DNA of 53,597 nt. It comes from Bacteroidota bacterium (lineage in GTDB: Bacteria > Bacteroidota > Bacteroidia > Sphingobacteriales > Sphingobacteriaceae). The stretch is taken from assembly GCA_018828585.1 (NCBI GenBank), contig JAHJVW010000053.1, forward strand, positions 1 through 53,597, given 5' to 3'. Made by a program: the position numbers and the translations under genes. The notes beneath the pieces are model-generated. The model made no database searches, had not been told where the DNA came from, and saw only the letters and a program-made list of their open reading frames with translations. Positions 28,371 to 37,882 of this stretch are shown here, piece after piece (the stretch's first letter is position 1; every line of letters starts with the position of its first letter).

Positions 28371-29834
28371 ATGAAAAATTTTAAACTTAAAATTATTATC
28401 TCAGTATACCTATGTTTAATTTCATTAGCTTTTTATAATGCTGTTCACTCCTATAATTCTAGCATTGATCAAGCTAAAAGTGCGGCTTTTTCAAAACTCA
28501 CTACCATATCTCATATCCTATCTAATCAAATAAATGGAGATATGCATCAGAAATTGACCTATAAATATTCTTCTAAAGATCAAATTGCAACAACTAAACA
28601 AAATTATGAATACAACTTTATCCATCAAATTTTAGCTAAAACAGAAAAATCCTTAAATCTTAATACACCAATTTATACGCTATTTAAATCTTCAGATAAA
28701 AATAAAGTATATTTTGGCGTGACCTCAAGTGAAAATCCTTATTACCGACATGAGTATAAATCCCCACCTAAAGAATTGTTAGAAAATTTTGATAAAGGCG
28801 GATTTGTTGATGAGTACAATGATGAGAATGGAATTTGGCTTTCAGCATACTCTCCTATAATAAATAGTAAAGGGGAAACAGTTGCTGTAGTTCAGGCTGA
28901 TCAAAATTTTAAAGAATTTATGCTGAATGTAAAATGGATGTTGATTAAAAATATATCAATAGTCTTGATTATTTACTCAGCAATTGGTTTTCTTCTATAT
29001 TTATTTCTAAAGGAAATTCTACAAAAAGAAGAGAATTATACAGCTAGTCAAAATAATTATAATAAAGAGCTAGAAACTCAGGTTGATAAGAGAACTAAAG
29101 AATTAAATATTCTCAATGCGAAACTTAAAGGTGTAAATAATGAGTTATCATCCTTCTTTTACAGTACATCACACGATATAAGAGGACCTTTATGTAGAAT
29201 ATTAGGTTTATCATCTTTAGCTAAATCAGAAGATGATAAACAAGAATTGGTAGAGCTCATTGAAATAGAGTCCCAAAAAATGGATGATATGCTAAAGAAA
29301 ATGATTTTAGTTAATAATTTGAGAACGAAAAATCTGCAAATTGAACCGGTTGTTATAGCTGACATGATGAACAATATTTTATCGGTTTTAAACAAAAAAT
29401 ATAGAACAACAAAAGCGGAAATTACGATTCAAACAGAAACACAAAGCTTAAATAAATTTCATTCTGACACAGAAATCTTAGAATCAATTTTTACAAATAT
29501 TTTGGATAATGCATTCAAATTTAGCGATATAAAAAAGCCAAAAATAAATATCAATACTTTTATTGATAGTAATGGCATTTTAAGCTTATCTATATCTAAT
29601 AATGGGATTAAATTTACTAAAAATGAGAAAGAACATGCTTTCGAATTATTTAAAAATAAAGGTCAGGCCGATGGAATCAGATTAGGGCTATACACTATTA
29701 AAACTGCGGTTGATAAATTAAATGGTATTGTAAGTATAGAAGATCAAGATCAATTAACAGAAATAAAAGTTCTCATCCCAGACTATTACATCATTAAAGA
29801 TTTTGAATTAAATATGGAATACATCCATTCTTAA
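28371..29834 (+). CDS. Orphan sensor histidine kinase with periplasmic sensor and degenerate ATPase
   Basis: The 487-residue protein has membrane spans at about 5-25 and 193-215 enclosing a periplasmic sensor of about 165 residues that resembles a Cache-like fold (FVDEYNDENGIWLSAYSPI near 144-162). A coiled coil follows (about 222-260), then a HisKA-like segment with STSHDIRGPLCRIL (H about 267) and an ATPase domain with N box NILDNAFKFSD near 372. The expected DxGxG is NNGIK and GTGLGL is GIRLGL, so nucleotide binding is doubtful. No response regulator is adjacent. It is divergent from gltA. It may still sense and pass on a signal as a pseudokinase. Confidence 0.82.
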   Translation: MKNFKLKIIISVYLCLISLAFYNAVHSYNSSIDQAKSAAFSKLTTISHILSNQINGDMHQKLTYKYSSKDQIATTKQNYEYNFIHQILAKTEKSLNLNTPIYTLFKSSDKNKVYFGVTSSENPYYRHEYKSPPKELLENFDKGGFVDEYNDENGIWLSAYSPIINSKGETVAVVQADQNFKEFMLNVKWMLIKNISIVLIIYSAIGFLLYLFLKEILQKEENYTASQNNYNKELETQVDKRTKELNILNAKLKGVNNELSSFFYSTSHDIRGPLCRILGLSSLAKSEDDKQELVELIEIESQKMDDMLKKMILVNNLRTKNLQIEPVVIADMMNNILSVLNKKYRTTKAEITIQTETQSLNKFHSDTEILESIFTNILDNAFKFSDIKKPKININTFIDSNGILSLSISNNGIKFTKNEKEHAFELFKNKGQADGIRLGLYTIKTAVDKLNGIVSIEDQDQLTEIKVLIPDYYIIKDFELNMEYIHS

Positions 29835-30019
29835 TTTTATCTCCTTAGTTTATCTATCACTTTAACCATTTGTAGAAGTCCCAATTTTCTCAAAACAATC
29901 CCGAAAATTTCTTATTTCTTATTTCCAGTTTAAAGTATTCATATTTTAAAATTGTTTTCATCGATAGAATTTTCGAAAACTAAAATATTCTTTAATTTTA
30001 AGAACTAAATTAACTGAGA

Positions 30020-31183
30020 ATGAAAGCAGCAGAACAAATAGTTCATGATATCTTTTTAAAAAAACTTAACAAAACTCCATTAATTATTTGCTCTCCTGGA
30101 CGAGTAAACCTGATTGGTGAACATACTGACTATAACATGGGTTACGTGTTACCTGCCGCAATTGATAAGGCTGCATATGTGGCCATTTCTAAAAGAGAAG
30201 ATGATACAATATTTCTGTTTGCAGCTGATTTAGAAGAATCGTTTACCACTACAGTTTCAAATTATAATCACTCTGATAAAGGATGGCCTAACTATGTAAT
30301 TAGTATTGTTGATCAATTATTGAAAATCAATAAAAAAGTAGGCGGATTTAATGCTGTTATTTCAGGCGATGTCCCTTTGGGAGCTGGAATGTCATCTTCA
30401 GCTGCATTGGAATGTGCAACTATTTTTGCTTTAAATGAAATTTTTGATTTTGATTTAGAGAAAATGCAAATGGTGAAATTAGCTCAAAAAGCAGAGAATG
30501 AATTTGTTGGGGTGAATTGTGGCATTATGGATCAATTCGCCAGTGTGTTTGGTAAAAAAAACCATGTTGTAAAATTAGATTGCAGGTCATTAGAATTTGA
30601 ATATGTTCCATTTGAATTAGAAGGAATTAAAATTGTGCTTTTTGACTCAATGGTGAAGCACTTTTTGGCCTCTTCAGAATATAATGTACGAACGAGTCAA
30701 TGCAGCGAAGGCGTTTACATTATTCAACAAAAATATCCTGAAGTAAAAACTTTACGTGATGCAACTATTGAAATGGTCAATGAATGTCTTTCTAATGAAA
30801 GTTTAGATATTTATCATCGATGTAAATATGTGGTCGAAGAAAATAATCGATTGTTAGCTGCTTGTGAGGACCTTAATGCTGGTAAAATCGAAGATTTTGG
30901 TCAAAAAATGTACGAAACGCACCAAGGCTTAAGTGAATTGTACGAAGTCAGTTGCCCTGAGCTAGATTTCATTATAAGTTATACTAAAAAAGAGATTGGC
31001 ATTCTTGGTGCTCGAATGATGGGTGGCGGTTTTGGGGGCTGTGTGATTTCTTTGGTTAAAGAAGACGAATTAGAAGCAATTGTTAAACGCATAAAAGAAG
31101 CTTACTGGAATAAAACGAAAATTGAAATGAATGTTTATATCACTCAAATTGAAGATGGAACCCATATTGTACAATCATCATGA
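30020..31183 (+). CDS. galK: Galactokinase
   Basis: GalK is a 387-residue GHMP kinase that phosphorylates galactose at C1 with ATP, the first step of the Leloir pathway. The galactose signature GRVNLIGEHTDYNMGYVLP is at about residues 27-45, the phosphate-binding loop PLGAGMSSSAALE at about 120-132, the catalytic Asp region NCGIMDQFAS at about 168-177 and the C-terminal GGGFGGCVISL at about 335-345. No other gal genes (galT, galM) are beside it. It stands alone between the histidine kinase and the convergent phosphatase gene. Confidence 0.96.
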   Translation: MKAAEQIVHDIFLKKLNKTPLIICSPGRVNLIGEHTDYNMGYVLPAAIDKAAYVAISKREDDTIFLFAADLEESFTTTVSNYNHSDKGWPNYVISIVDQLLKINKKVGGFNAVISGDVPLGAGMSSSAALECATIFALNEIFDFDLEKMQMVKLAQKAENEFVGVNCGIMDQFASVFGKKNHVVKLDCRSLEFEYVPFELEGIKIVLFDSMVKHFLASSEYNVRTSQCSEGVYIIQQKYPEVKTLRDATIEMVNECLSNESLDIYHRCKYVVEENNRLLAACEDLNAGKIEDFGQKMYETHQGLSELYEVSCPELDFIISYTKKEIGILGARMMGGGFGGCVISLVKEDELEAIVKRIKEAYWNKTKIEMNVYITQIEDGTHIVQSS

Positions 31184-31281
31184 GTTTTAATTTAAAAACA
31201 ACTGGATGGAAGGTTAGAAAAATTTACGAAGTGAATTATTTGGGTAAATAAAACTTCTGTTCAGATGATCGGAATAATTAT

Positions 31282-32073
31282 TTAATAACCTTTCAATAAC
31301 TTAAGTCGAGTTGCTTTTTTCTCTTCCGGACTTAATTTGAAATCATAATTGTAAAGTGCATTTTCCCATTCTCCATAAACAGGATTTGGTAATACGATGA
31401 ATTTACTGCCCCAAACCTTTCTAAAATTATCAGTTGATTGAAAACGCTCATCGATACTTTTCTTCTCAAACACATCAGCAAAATCATTTAGGTTATCCCC
31501 CAACAACATCACCACCTCATGGTCTTTCATTACCAATTGTCTACGGACTTCTTTAGGAGAATCTTGAGCATATAATAAAGTATGTGCTTCATCTGCATTT
31601 GGTAAACCTAATTTTTGCAAATTCTTTAAGGTTGATGCTAATTCATCCGTTTTACGATTGCTGATGTAATAAATTTCGATGCCTTTTTGATGAACAAATT
31701 TCAGAAAAGCTACCGCTCCGGGCACTGCTGTTGCTGCCGATAAATCTGTCCATTTTTTCCATGATGCTGAAGAATAACTTTTTCCTTCTCGGATGAGGTT
31801 AGCTTCTGAATAACTATTATCTAAAATAGTTTCATCTAAATCGGTAATAATGGCCAGATGACCCTTTCTAATATCTCGTTTTTTAATGCAATTAATTCTC
31901 AATTCGGCCAAATTAAAAGCCTGGTAACATAAAGCTCTATATTCTGCAGATCGTTGTTGAAATAAAACCGGTAGTATTTTAATTTCATCAACCGTAGGTG
32001 GAGTACTTGTATTTTGAGCGAAAACAATATTTCCTGATAAAATTAGCAGGATTAAAATGTATAATCTATTCAT
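31282..32073 (-). CDS. Secreted acid phosphatase / 5'-nucleotidase, e(P4) family
   Basis: The 263-residue protein has a signal peptide (about 1-19, ending VFAQN) but no lipobox Cys, unlike the lipoprotein e(P4) prototype. The HAD-superfamily catalytic DLDET is in ITDLDETILDN (about 73-83), motif II in YYISNRK (about 134-140) and the metal-binding Asp pair in LLGDNLNDF (about 190-198). Family members dephosphorylate nucleotides such as NMN outside the inner membrane. It starts 10 bp after the alaS stop on the same strand, so it probably shares the alaS transcript. Confidence 0.88.
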   Translation of the reverse strand: MNRLYILILLILSGNIVFAQNTSTPPTVDEIKILPVLFQQRSAEYRALCYQAFNLAELRINCIKKRDIRKGHLAIITDLDETILDNSYSEANLIREGKSYSSASWKKWTDLSAATAVPGAVAFLKFVHQKGIEIYYISNRKTDELASTLKNLQKLGLPNADEAHTLLYAQDSPKEVRRQLVMKDHEVVMLLGDNLNDFADVFEKKSIDERFQSTDNFRKVWGSKFIVLPNPVYGEWENALYNYDFKLSPEEKKATRLKLLKGY

Positions 32074-32083
32074 CTTTAATTTG

Positions 32084-34780
32084 TTAAATAAATTCTTTTG
32101 CTTTTTCTAAAGCAGCACTTAAACCAGCCAAGTTCTTCCCTCCAGCAGTGGCAAAGAAAGGTTGACCGCCGCCACCACCTTGAATTTCTTTCGCTAATTC
32201 TCTCACCAGGTTCCCTGCATTCATTCCTTTATCTTTGACTAGATTATCAGAAATCATCACGGTTAATAAAGGCTTGCCATCAATATCAGCAGCTAAAACT
32301 AAGAACATATCTTCTACGATATCTTTTAGTTGATACGCTAAATTCTTGATAGCTTCTGCATTTGGCAAAGCGACTGTTTCTGCAATAAAGTTGATTCCGT
32401 TTATAGATTGAGCTTTTGCCTTCAAATCTTCTTTTAAACCAGATGCTTTTTCCATCACCGATTTCTCTACTTCCTTTTTCAGCTTGTTGTTTTCTTCCAA
32501 TAAAGCTTCAACTGATTTAGCAATATCGTTTGGATTCTTTAACAATTCTTTCAAGCTTTTAACTAACTCATCCTGATGATGAATAAATTCTTCTGCTTTG
32601 ATGGCTGTAATGGCCTCAATTCTACGAACACCAGCCGCAACAGCACTTTCTGAAACAATTTTGAAATAACCGATCTGTCCGGTTGCTGGAACATGAGTCC
32701 CTCCGCACAATTCTTTTGAGTAATGATCATCAAAAGTAATGACACGAACAAAATCACCGTATTTCTCTCCAAATAATGCAGTTACGCCACTATCCAAAGC
32801 TTGTTGATAAGGTACATTTCGCTCTTCTTTTAACGAAATATTCTCTCTTATTTTCTCATTTACAATCCCTTCAATTTGTTTTAACTCTTCATCACTCACT
32901 TTAGAAAAATGGGAGAAATCGAAACGTAAAACATCTTCATTCACCAAACTTCCTTTTTGATTGACATGTGCTCCCAAAACCATTTTTAAAGCGGCATGTA
33001 AAAGGTGGGTTGAAGAATGATTATTTTCTGTCAAGATTCTTTTCTGGCGATCTACTCTCGCTAGAAATGTAGACTCTAAATTTCCTGGTAATTTATCTGT
33101 GAAATGGATGATTAAGCCGTTCTCCTTTTTTGTATCCGTGATTTTAACTTCTTCACCCTCTCCTATTAATAATCCTGTATCACCTACTTGCCCACCGCTT
33201 TCTGCATAAAAAGGCGTTCTGTCCAATACCAATTGAAATTGTTCTTTTCCTTTTGCTTTTACTTTACGGTATTTTAAAATTTGTGCATGAGCTTCTAAAT
33301 CATCATAACCTACAAATTCTACTTCTTCTCCTTTGTTTACAGCAATCCAATCTCCTGCATCAATAGCGGTTGCTGCTCTGGAACGGTTTTTTTGCTGAAT
33401 TAATGCTTTTTCAAAACCATCAATATCTACCTTCCACCCTCTTTCGCGAGCCATCAATTCAGTTAAATCAATTGGAAATCCAAAAGTATCAGATAAAACA
33501 AAAGCTTCATTTCCATTAATTTCAAAAGTTTTCATTTGAGTTATTTCATTTGAAATCCATTCTGATCTTTTATTTGCTTCAAACTCTCCAAATTTCTCAA
33601 TAGCTTTATACATTAAAGATAAATGAGGTAAATTTTCGAATCGTTGAATTCCGTTCTCTAAAGTTCTTAAAAAGCTATTCTCCTCTTCTAAAACTACTTT
33701 CTGAACAAAATCCTTTTGCGCATATAATTCATCGAAAACACCTTCAAATTGATCTGCTAAAAGTGGAACCAATTGATTGAAGAAAGGCTCCTTAAAACCT
33801 AAATATTGATACGCATAACGAACAGCTCTTCTCAAAATACGGCGAATGACATAACCCGCTTTATTGTTAGAAGGCAATTGTCCATCGGCAATGGCAAAAG
33901 CAATGGCTCTGATATGATCAGCCATTACCCGCATGGCAATGTCTGTTTTCTCTGCTGCACCGTAAGCAATGCCACTCTTTTCAGCAATAAACTGAATCAT
34001 TGGTTGGAAAACATCGGTATCGTAATTAGAAGTTTTATTTTGAATGACACGCACCAAACGTTCGAAACCCATTCCTGTATCTACATGTTGAGCTGGTAGG
34101 TTTTTCAAACTTCCATCCTTTTGGCGGTTGAACTGCATAAACACGTTGTTCCATATTTCAATCACCAATGGATCATCGGCGTTTACCAAAGTGGCTCCGT
34201 TCAATTTCGCTCTGTCTTCATCAGAACGGCTGTCGAAATGAATTTCAGAACAAGGTCCGCATGGGCCAGTTTCGCCCATCTCCCAAAAATTATCTTTCTT
34301 ATTGCCTAAAAGGATTCTATCCTCAGGCACAAATTGCTTCCATAAATCAAAAGCTTCCTGATCTTTAGGTAAACCTTCTTTTTCGTCACCTTCAAAAATG
34401 GTAACGTATAAACGGTCTTTTGGTAAGCCATAAACTTTAGTGAGTAATTCCCAGCTCCATTCAATCGCTTCTTTTTTGAAATAATCGCCAAAGCTCCAAT
34501 TGCCCAACATCTCAAACATGGTATGGTGATAGGTATCAATTCCTACCTCTTCCAAATCGTTGTGCTTTCCAGATACACGTAAACAACGTTGCGTATCAGT
34601 TACCCGTGGATATTTGATAGCCGCTTCGCCCAAAAACAAATCTTTAAACTGGTTCATCCCAGCATTGGTGAACATCAATGTTGGGTCGTTTTTCACCACA
34701 ATGGGTGCTGAAGGTACAACCTGGTGCCCTTTTGACTTAAAGAAATCTAAAAATTGCTGGCGAATCTCGTGTGCAGTCAT
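32084..34780 (-). CDS. alaS: Alanyl-tRNA synthetase
   Basis: AlaS charges tRNA-Ala and edits mis-acylated tRNA. The 898 residues contain the class II catalytic core (PTLMFTNAGMNQFKDLFLG about 29-47), an intact editing domain with the zinc-type motifs NNHSSTHLLHAAL (about 575-587) and ELCGGTH (about 680-686), and the glycine-rich C-Ala domain (about 770-898). The frame opens at TTG 34795 and has ATG at 34786 and 34780; I prefer 34780 because MTAHEIRQQFL matches relatives. A TAnnTTTG box starts 12 bp before that ATG, so the mRNA is nearly leaderless. Confidence 0.97.
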   Translation of the reverse strand: MTAHEIRQQFLDFFKSKGHQVVPSAPIVVKNDPTLMFTNAGMNQFKDLFLGEAAIKYPRVTDTQRCLRVSGKHNDLEEVGIDTYHHTMFEMLGNWSFGDYFKKEAIEWSWELLTKVYGLPKDRLYVTIFEGDEKEGLPKDQEAFDLWKQFVPEDRILLGNKKDNFWEMGETGPCGPCSEIHFDSRSDEDRAKLNGATLVNADDPLVIEIWNNVFMQFNRQKDGSLKNLPAQHVDTGMGFERLVRVIQNKTSNYDTDVFQPMIQFIAEKSGIAYGAAEKTDIAMRVMADHIRAIAFAIADGQLPSNNKAGYVIRRILRRAVRYAYQYLGFKEPFFNQLVPLLADQFEGVFDELYAQKDFVQKVVLEEENSFLRTLENGIQRFENLPHLSLMYKAIEKFGEFEANKRSEWISNEITQMKTFEINGNEAFVLSDTFGFPIDLTELMARERGWKVDIDGFEKALIQQKNRSRAATAIDAGDWIAVNKGEEVEFVGYDDLEAHAQILKYRKVKAKGKEQFQLVLDRTPFYAESGGQVGDTGLLIGEGEEVKITDTKKENGLIIHFTDKLPGNLESTFLARVDRQKRILTENNHSSTHLLHAALKMVLGAHVNQKGSLVNEDVLRFDFSHFSKVSDEELKQIEGIVNEKIRENISLKEERNVPYQQALDSGVTALFGEKYGDFVRVITFDDHYSKELCGGTHVPATGQIGYFKIVSESAVAAGVRRIEAITAIKAEEFIHHQDELVKSLKELLKNPNDIAKSVEALLEENNKLKKEVEKSVMEKASGLKEDLKAKAQSINGINFIAETVALPNAEAIKNLAYQLKDIVEDMFLVLAADIDGKPLLTVMISDNLVKDKGMNAGNLVRELAKEIQGGGGGQPFFATAGGKNLAGLSAALEKAKEFI

Positions 34781-34792
34781 ATTCATAAGTTG

Positions 34793-34822
34793 CAAATATA
34801 AGGAGAATGGGGAGAGTTGAAA
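34793..34822 (-). promoter_or_regulatory. Candidate alaS promoter overlapping the 5' end
   Basis: On the minus strand the box TATATTTG (34800-34793) matches TAnnTTTG and is preceded after 18 bases by TTTC (34822-34819), one mismatch from the -33 TTTG. It ends 6-12 bp before the two candidate ATG codons. Confidence 0.42.
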
Positions 34823-34920
34823 GATGAAAATTCATTGTTTAGCATTCTGTAAAATCATTAAAATTGAAATGATTCGTGATTTAAGTCGGTTAAGTAATTT
34901 TAAATCCATATTTTAAAAGC

Positions 34921-35847
34921 ATGACGATACTTTCATTTCTATTCGGAGCCGATCCAATTCTATATGAACAAATATTAAATCTTAAAAAAAATGCTCCCAA
35001 CCTGATTATTTATGCCATACCTGTGATGGCGATACTCACTCTTACAGAAATCATTTATTCATGGAGAAAACAGAAAAAAAATTATCCTTTAAAAGAAACT
35101 TTAGGCTCCACCGTCACCGGTTTAGTGAACGTTGGATTAGGTTTAATTATAAAAGTTGGACTTTTATATACGGCCATTTGGATTTACAACTTAGTTCCAT
35201 GGCGAATGGAATTAAACTGGTGGACAGCAATACCTTGTTATATATTATTTGATTTATGCAGTTACTGGTCGCATAGGATATCGCACCAAAACCGTTTTTT
35301 TTGGGCTACTCATATCATTCATCACTCAGCCGAGAATTATAACCTCTCAGTTTCATTTAGATTGAGCTGGGTACAAAATATTAAAACAATATTTTTTCTG
35401 CCCATCTTATTTATGGGTTTTCATCCGATAATCATTTTTGTAGTAAGCCAGATAAGCGTGTTATTTCAATTTTGGGTACATACCGAGTATATTAAAAAAT
35501 TACCTAAATTTTTTGAATATATTTTGGCAACTCCTTCCAACCATCGGGTTCATCATGGTTGTCAAGAAAAGTACTTAGATAAAAACTATGCAGCAACTTT
35601 TATTTTTTTGGATCGGATGTTTGGCACCTATCAAAAGGAAGAAGAAAGACCGGATTATGGCTTAACTAAAAAAATTGGAGATCGCTTTAATCCAATATTT
35701 TTAAATTTTCATGAGTACAAGGATATGGTTACAGATATAAAGAATGCAAAGGGTCTTAAAAGAAAAATTTTCTTTCTGTTTGGTAGTCCAACAGACATCT
35801 ATAATGAAAAGATGAAAAAACAAGAAAAAGAAAATATTGCTGCCTAA
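34921..35847 (+). CDS. Sterol desaturase / fatty acid hydroxylase family protein
   Basis: The 308-residue membrane protein has about five hydrophobic spans and the eight-His diiron arrangement of the fatty acid hydroxylase superfamily: WSHRISH (about 116-122), THIIHHSAE (about 130-138) and NHRVHHG (about 207-213). Members hydroxylate or desaturate lipids using oxygen. In Bacteroidota, related enzymes act on sphingolipids, ornithine lipids or carotenoids; the substrate here is unknown. It is a lone gene, divergent from alaS across a 125-140-bp spacer. Confidence 0.9.
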   Translation: MTILSFLFGADPILYEQILNLKKNAPNLIIYAIPVMAILTLTEIIYSWRKQKKNYPLKETLGSTVTGLVNVGLGLIIKVGLLYTAIWIYNLVPWRMELNWWTAIPCYILFDLCSYWSHRISHQNRFFWATHIIHHSAENYNLSVSFRLSWVQNIKTIFFLPILFMGFHPIIIFVVSQISVLFQFWVHTEYIKKLPKFFEYILATPSNHRVHHGCQEKYLDKNYAATFIFLDRMFGTYQKEEERPDYGLTKKIGDRFNPIFLNFHEYKDMVTDIKNAKGLKRKIFFLFGSPTDIYNEKMKKQEKENIAA

Positions 35848-35929
35848 AAGAACATTTTACAATTTATTGTATGCAAAATAGTACATCCCTAGTGCTATAA
35901 AACACGATTTAAAACATAAAAAAAATCTT

Positions 35930-35944
35930 TGGCACAGTTTTAAC
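35930..35944 (+). promoter_or_regulatory. Possible sigma-54-like -24 box upstream of the glycine-zipper gene
   Basis: TTTGGCACAGTTTTAAC holds a perfect TGGCAC -24 element, but the -12 part reads TAAC rather than TTGC. It lies 38 bp before the ATG. Compare the similar site at 51732-51746. Confidence 0.25.
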
Positions 35945-35981
35945 GCATATTATAGCATATATTTAAACTAAAAATAAAGTA

Positions 35982-36395
35982 ATGAAAAAGTTAATTGGAA
36001 TTATTTTGATAGCAGCTAGTTTAGCTGCTTGTAATAATAAATACAAAGCAAGTTCAGACGAAAGAGCAGATTCTATTAAGATGATGAAAGATAGTTTGAA
36101 ATTAGATAGCTTTAAAAGGGCTGAAGTAGCAAAAACCGAAGCTAAGAAAGAGGCTGCTGCAAGACCTGTTATAGTAAATCATTATTCTACCACTCAAGCA
36201 GCTCCTGTTGAACATAGAAAAGGTTGGAGTTCTGCAGCTAAAGGCGCCGTTATTGGAGGTGTTGCTGGTGCTGGTGCTGGTGCTCTAATAGATAAAAAAA
36301 CCGGTAGAGGTGCTATTGTTGGTGCTGCTGCTGGTGCAGGTGCAGGTTACCTAATTGGTAGAGGTAAGGATAAAAAAACTGGAAGAGCAAATTAA
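35982..36395 (+). CDS. Glycine-zipper lipoprotein (YMGG-like)
   Basis: The protein has 137 residues. A lipoprotein signal ends in LAAC (Cys17), then a charged Lys/Asp/Ala-rich helical region (about 18-55) and a C-terminal glycine zipper of two GAxxGxxAGAGAG-like segments (about 84-98 and 106-121) that would form a membrane-associated hairpin. Such proteins sit in the envelope and are often stress related; the function is unknown. A hairpin terminator follows about 20 bp after the stop. It is the only gene of its unit. Confidence 0.85.
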   Translation: MKKLIGIILIAASLAACNNKYKASSDERADSIKMMKDSLKLDSFKRAEVAKTEAKKEAAARPVIVNHYSTTQAAPVEHRKGWSSAAKGAVIGGVAGAGAGALIDKKTGRGAIVGAAAGAGAGYLIGRGKDKKTGRAN

Positions 36396-36416
36396 AATAT
36401 ATTAATTACTAACTTT

Positions 36417-36449
36417 AAAAGATCAGTCCATAATGGGCTGATCTTTTTT
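36417..36449 (+). terminator. Rho-independent terminator after the glycine-zipper gene
   Basis: The 13-bp stem AAAAGATCAGTCC/GGGCTGATCTTTT (36417-36429 with 36435-36447, one wobble pair) is followed by T residues. Confidence 0.85.
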
Positions 36450-36491
36450 GTTTGCAACATCCTTCTAAATTCGCTGTTAAAGTTTTTTTTT

Positions 36492-36499
36492 TACCTTTG
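36492..36499 (+). promoter_or_regulatory. Candidate -7 box for the M23 peptidase operon
   Basis: TACCTTTG matches TAnnTTTG, 41 bp before the ATG. A weak TTCG lies 18 bases upstream as a possible -33 element. Confidence 0.35.
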
Positions 36500-36540
36500 G
36501 TCACTTTAGTTAATCCTTGTAATTTATTAATTATCAATTC

Positions 36541-37509
36541 ATGGCAAAAACAAAATATTATTTTAATTCTCAAACACTTAAATATGAAAAGGTTAAATTA
36601 AGTTGGGGAGTTAGAATATTAAAAGGTTTAGGATTCCTATCTACAGCTTTAGTTTTTTCATTTGTTATCATTGCATTTGCATATACATTTTTAGATTCTC
36701 CAAAAGAAAAGCAGCTAAAAAGAGAAATTGGTGCGCTTAATCTTCAATACAATATTTTAAAGGGTAGATTGAAACAGATGGATATTGTAATGGGCGATTT
36801 GCAACAAAGAGATGATAATATCTACAGGGTTATTTTTGAGGCAGAACCCATTCCTTTAGATGTGAGAAAAGCTGGTTTTGGTGGAATCAACAGATATAAA
36901 AATTTAGAAAATTATACCTCGTCTAATCTTATGGTAGAGACTACCAAGAAATTAGATGTGATATCGAAAGAAATGTATATCCAATCTAAATCATACGATG
37001 AGTTAGCTAAAACTGTAGCGTCAAAAGGTAAAATGATGGCTTCTATACCAGCTGTACAGCCTATTGACAGTAGAAAACTAAGAGGCTCAATTTCTGGATT
37101 TGGTTATCGTATGCACCCCATTTATAAAATTAGAAAAATGCATGAGGGATTAGACTTCGCTGCTCCTATTGGAACTCCTATTTACGCAACTGGTGATGGT
37201 GTTGTTATTGCAGCTGGAGGAGAAAGAGGATATGGCAATAGAATTATGATCAGCCATGGCTATGGTTATGTTACTAAATATGCTCACATGAGCAAATTTA
37301 AGGCAAGGAAAGGTCAAAGAGTTCATCGTGGGGACGTGATTGGATATGTTGGAAATACAGGAGCTTCAACTGGTCCTCACTGTCATTATGAAGTAATTAA
37401 GAATGGAAAACAAATTAATCCAATAAATTTCTTCTTTAATGATTTAAGTCCTTCCGAATACATGACCATGTTAGAAGTTGCTTCAAGAGAGAACCAATCA
37501 TTAGATTAA
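36541..37509 (+). CDS. M23 (LytM-type) peptidoglycan endopeptidase, membrane-anchored
   Basis: The 322-residue protein has one membrane span (about 30-52), a coiled-coil stretch (about 55-85) and a C-terminal M23 zinc peptidase domain. The zinc ligands are in MHEGLDFAAPIG (H and D, about 201-205) and HCHYEV (H-x-H, about 280-283); KYAHM lies between them. It would cut peptide bridges in the wall from the periplasmic side. It leads an operon with a MerR regulator, an AI-2E permease and a lipid kinase, spaced 12-25 bp apart or overlapping. All ligands are present, so it is likely an active enzyme and not an activator. Confidence 0.92.
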   Translation: MAKTKYYFNSQTLKYEKVKLSWGVRILKGLGFLSTALVFSFVIIAFAYTFLDSPKEKQLKREIGALNLQYNILKGRLKQMDIVMGDLQQRDDNIYRVIFEAEPIPLDVRKAGFGGINRYKNLENYTSSNLMVETTKKLDVISKEMYIQSKSYDELAKTVASKGKMMASIPAVQPIDSRKLRGSISGFGYRMHPIYKIRKMHEGLDFAAPIGTPIYATGDGVVIAAGGERGYGNRIMISHGYGYVTKYAHMSKFKARKGQRVHRGDVIGYVGNTGASTGPHCHYEVIKNGKQINPINFFFNDLSPSEYMTMLEVASRENQSLD

Positions 37510-37534
37510 TATCAGTCAATCTTAACCATATCAA

Positions 37535-37870
37535 ATGCCATATAAAGAAAGAGAAATTAACAAACTATACTACCCAATTGGCGAAGTAGCTGATATGTTT
37601 GAGGTAAACGCCTCATTAATTAGATTCTACGAAAAAGAATTTGAGATTTTGCAACCTAAGAAAAATGCAAAGGGTAATCGCTTATTTAGACCAGAGGATA
37701 TTGATAATCTTAAGATTATTTTTCATTTGATTAAAGATAAAGGATTTACAATACAAGGTGCTAAAGAACATTTGAAAAATAATAAAAACGAGGTTTTAGA
37801 TCAGCAAAAGGTGGTTGACTCTTTAAAGAAAATTAAATCTTTTATGTTAGAATTAAAAGATCAACTTTAA
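37535..37870 (+). CDS. MerR-family transcriptional regulator
   Basis: This is a 111-residue protein, short for MerR. The helix-turn-helix is YYPIGEVADMFEVNASLIRFYEKEF (about 12-36) and the wing is KGNRLFRPEDIDNLKIIFHLIKDKGFTIQGAKEHL (about 46-80). The C-terminal dimerisation helix is brief, with no cysteines, so metal sensing is unlikely. It lies 25 bp after the M23 peptidase gene in the same operon. The target is unknown; control of wall or envelope genes is a guess from position. Confidence 0.88.
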   Translation: MPYKEREINKLYYPIGEVADMFEVNASLIRFYEKEFEILQPKKNAKGNRLFRPEDIDNLKIIFHLIKDKGFTIQGAKEHLKNNKNEVLDQQKVVDSLKKIKSFMLELKDQL

Positions 37871-37882
37871 TCAGTTTTTTAT

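Noticed and set aside
33806-34099. Plus-strand frames inside alaS (also 34121-34368 and 34560-34820)
   Set aside because: They are antisense to conserved AlaS core sequence and have no family features.
35930-35948. Full sigma-54 promoter upstream of the glycine-zipper gene
   Set aside because: The -24 box is good but the GG to GC distance is 12, not 10, so it is kept only as a weak candidate.
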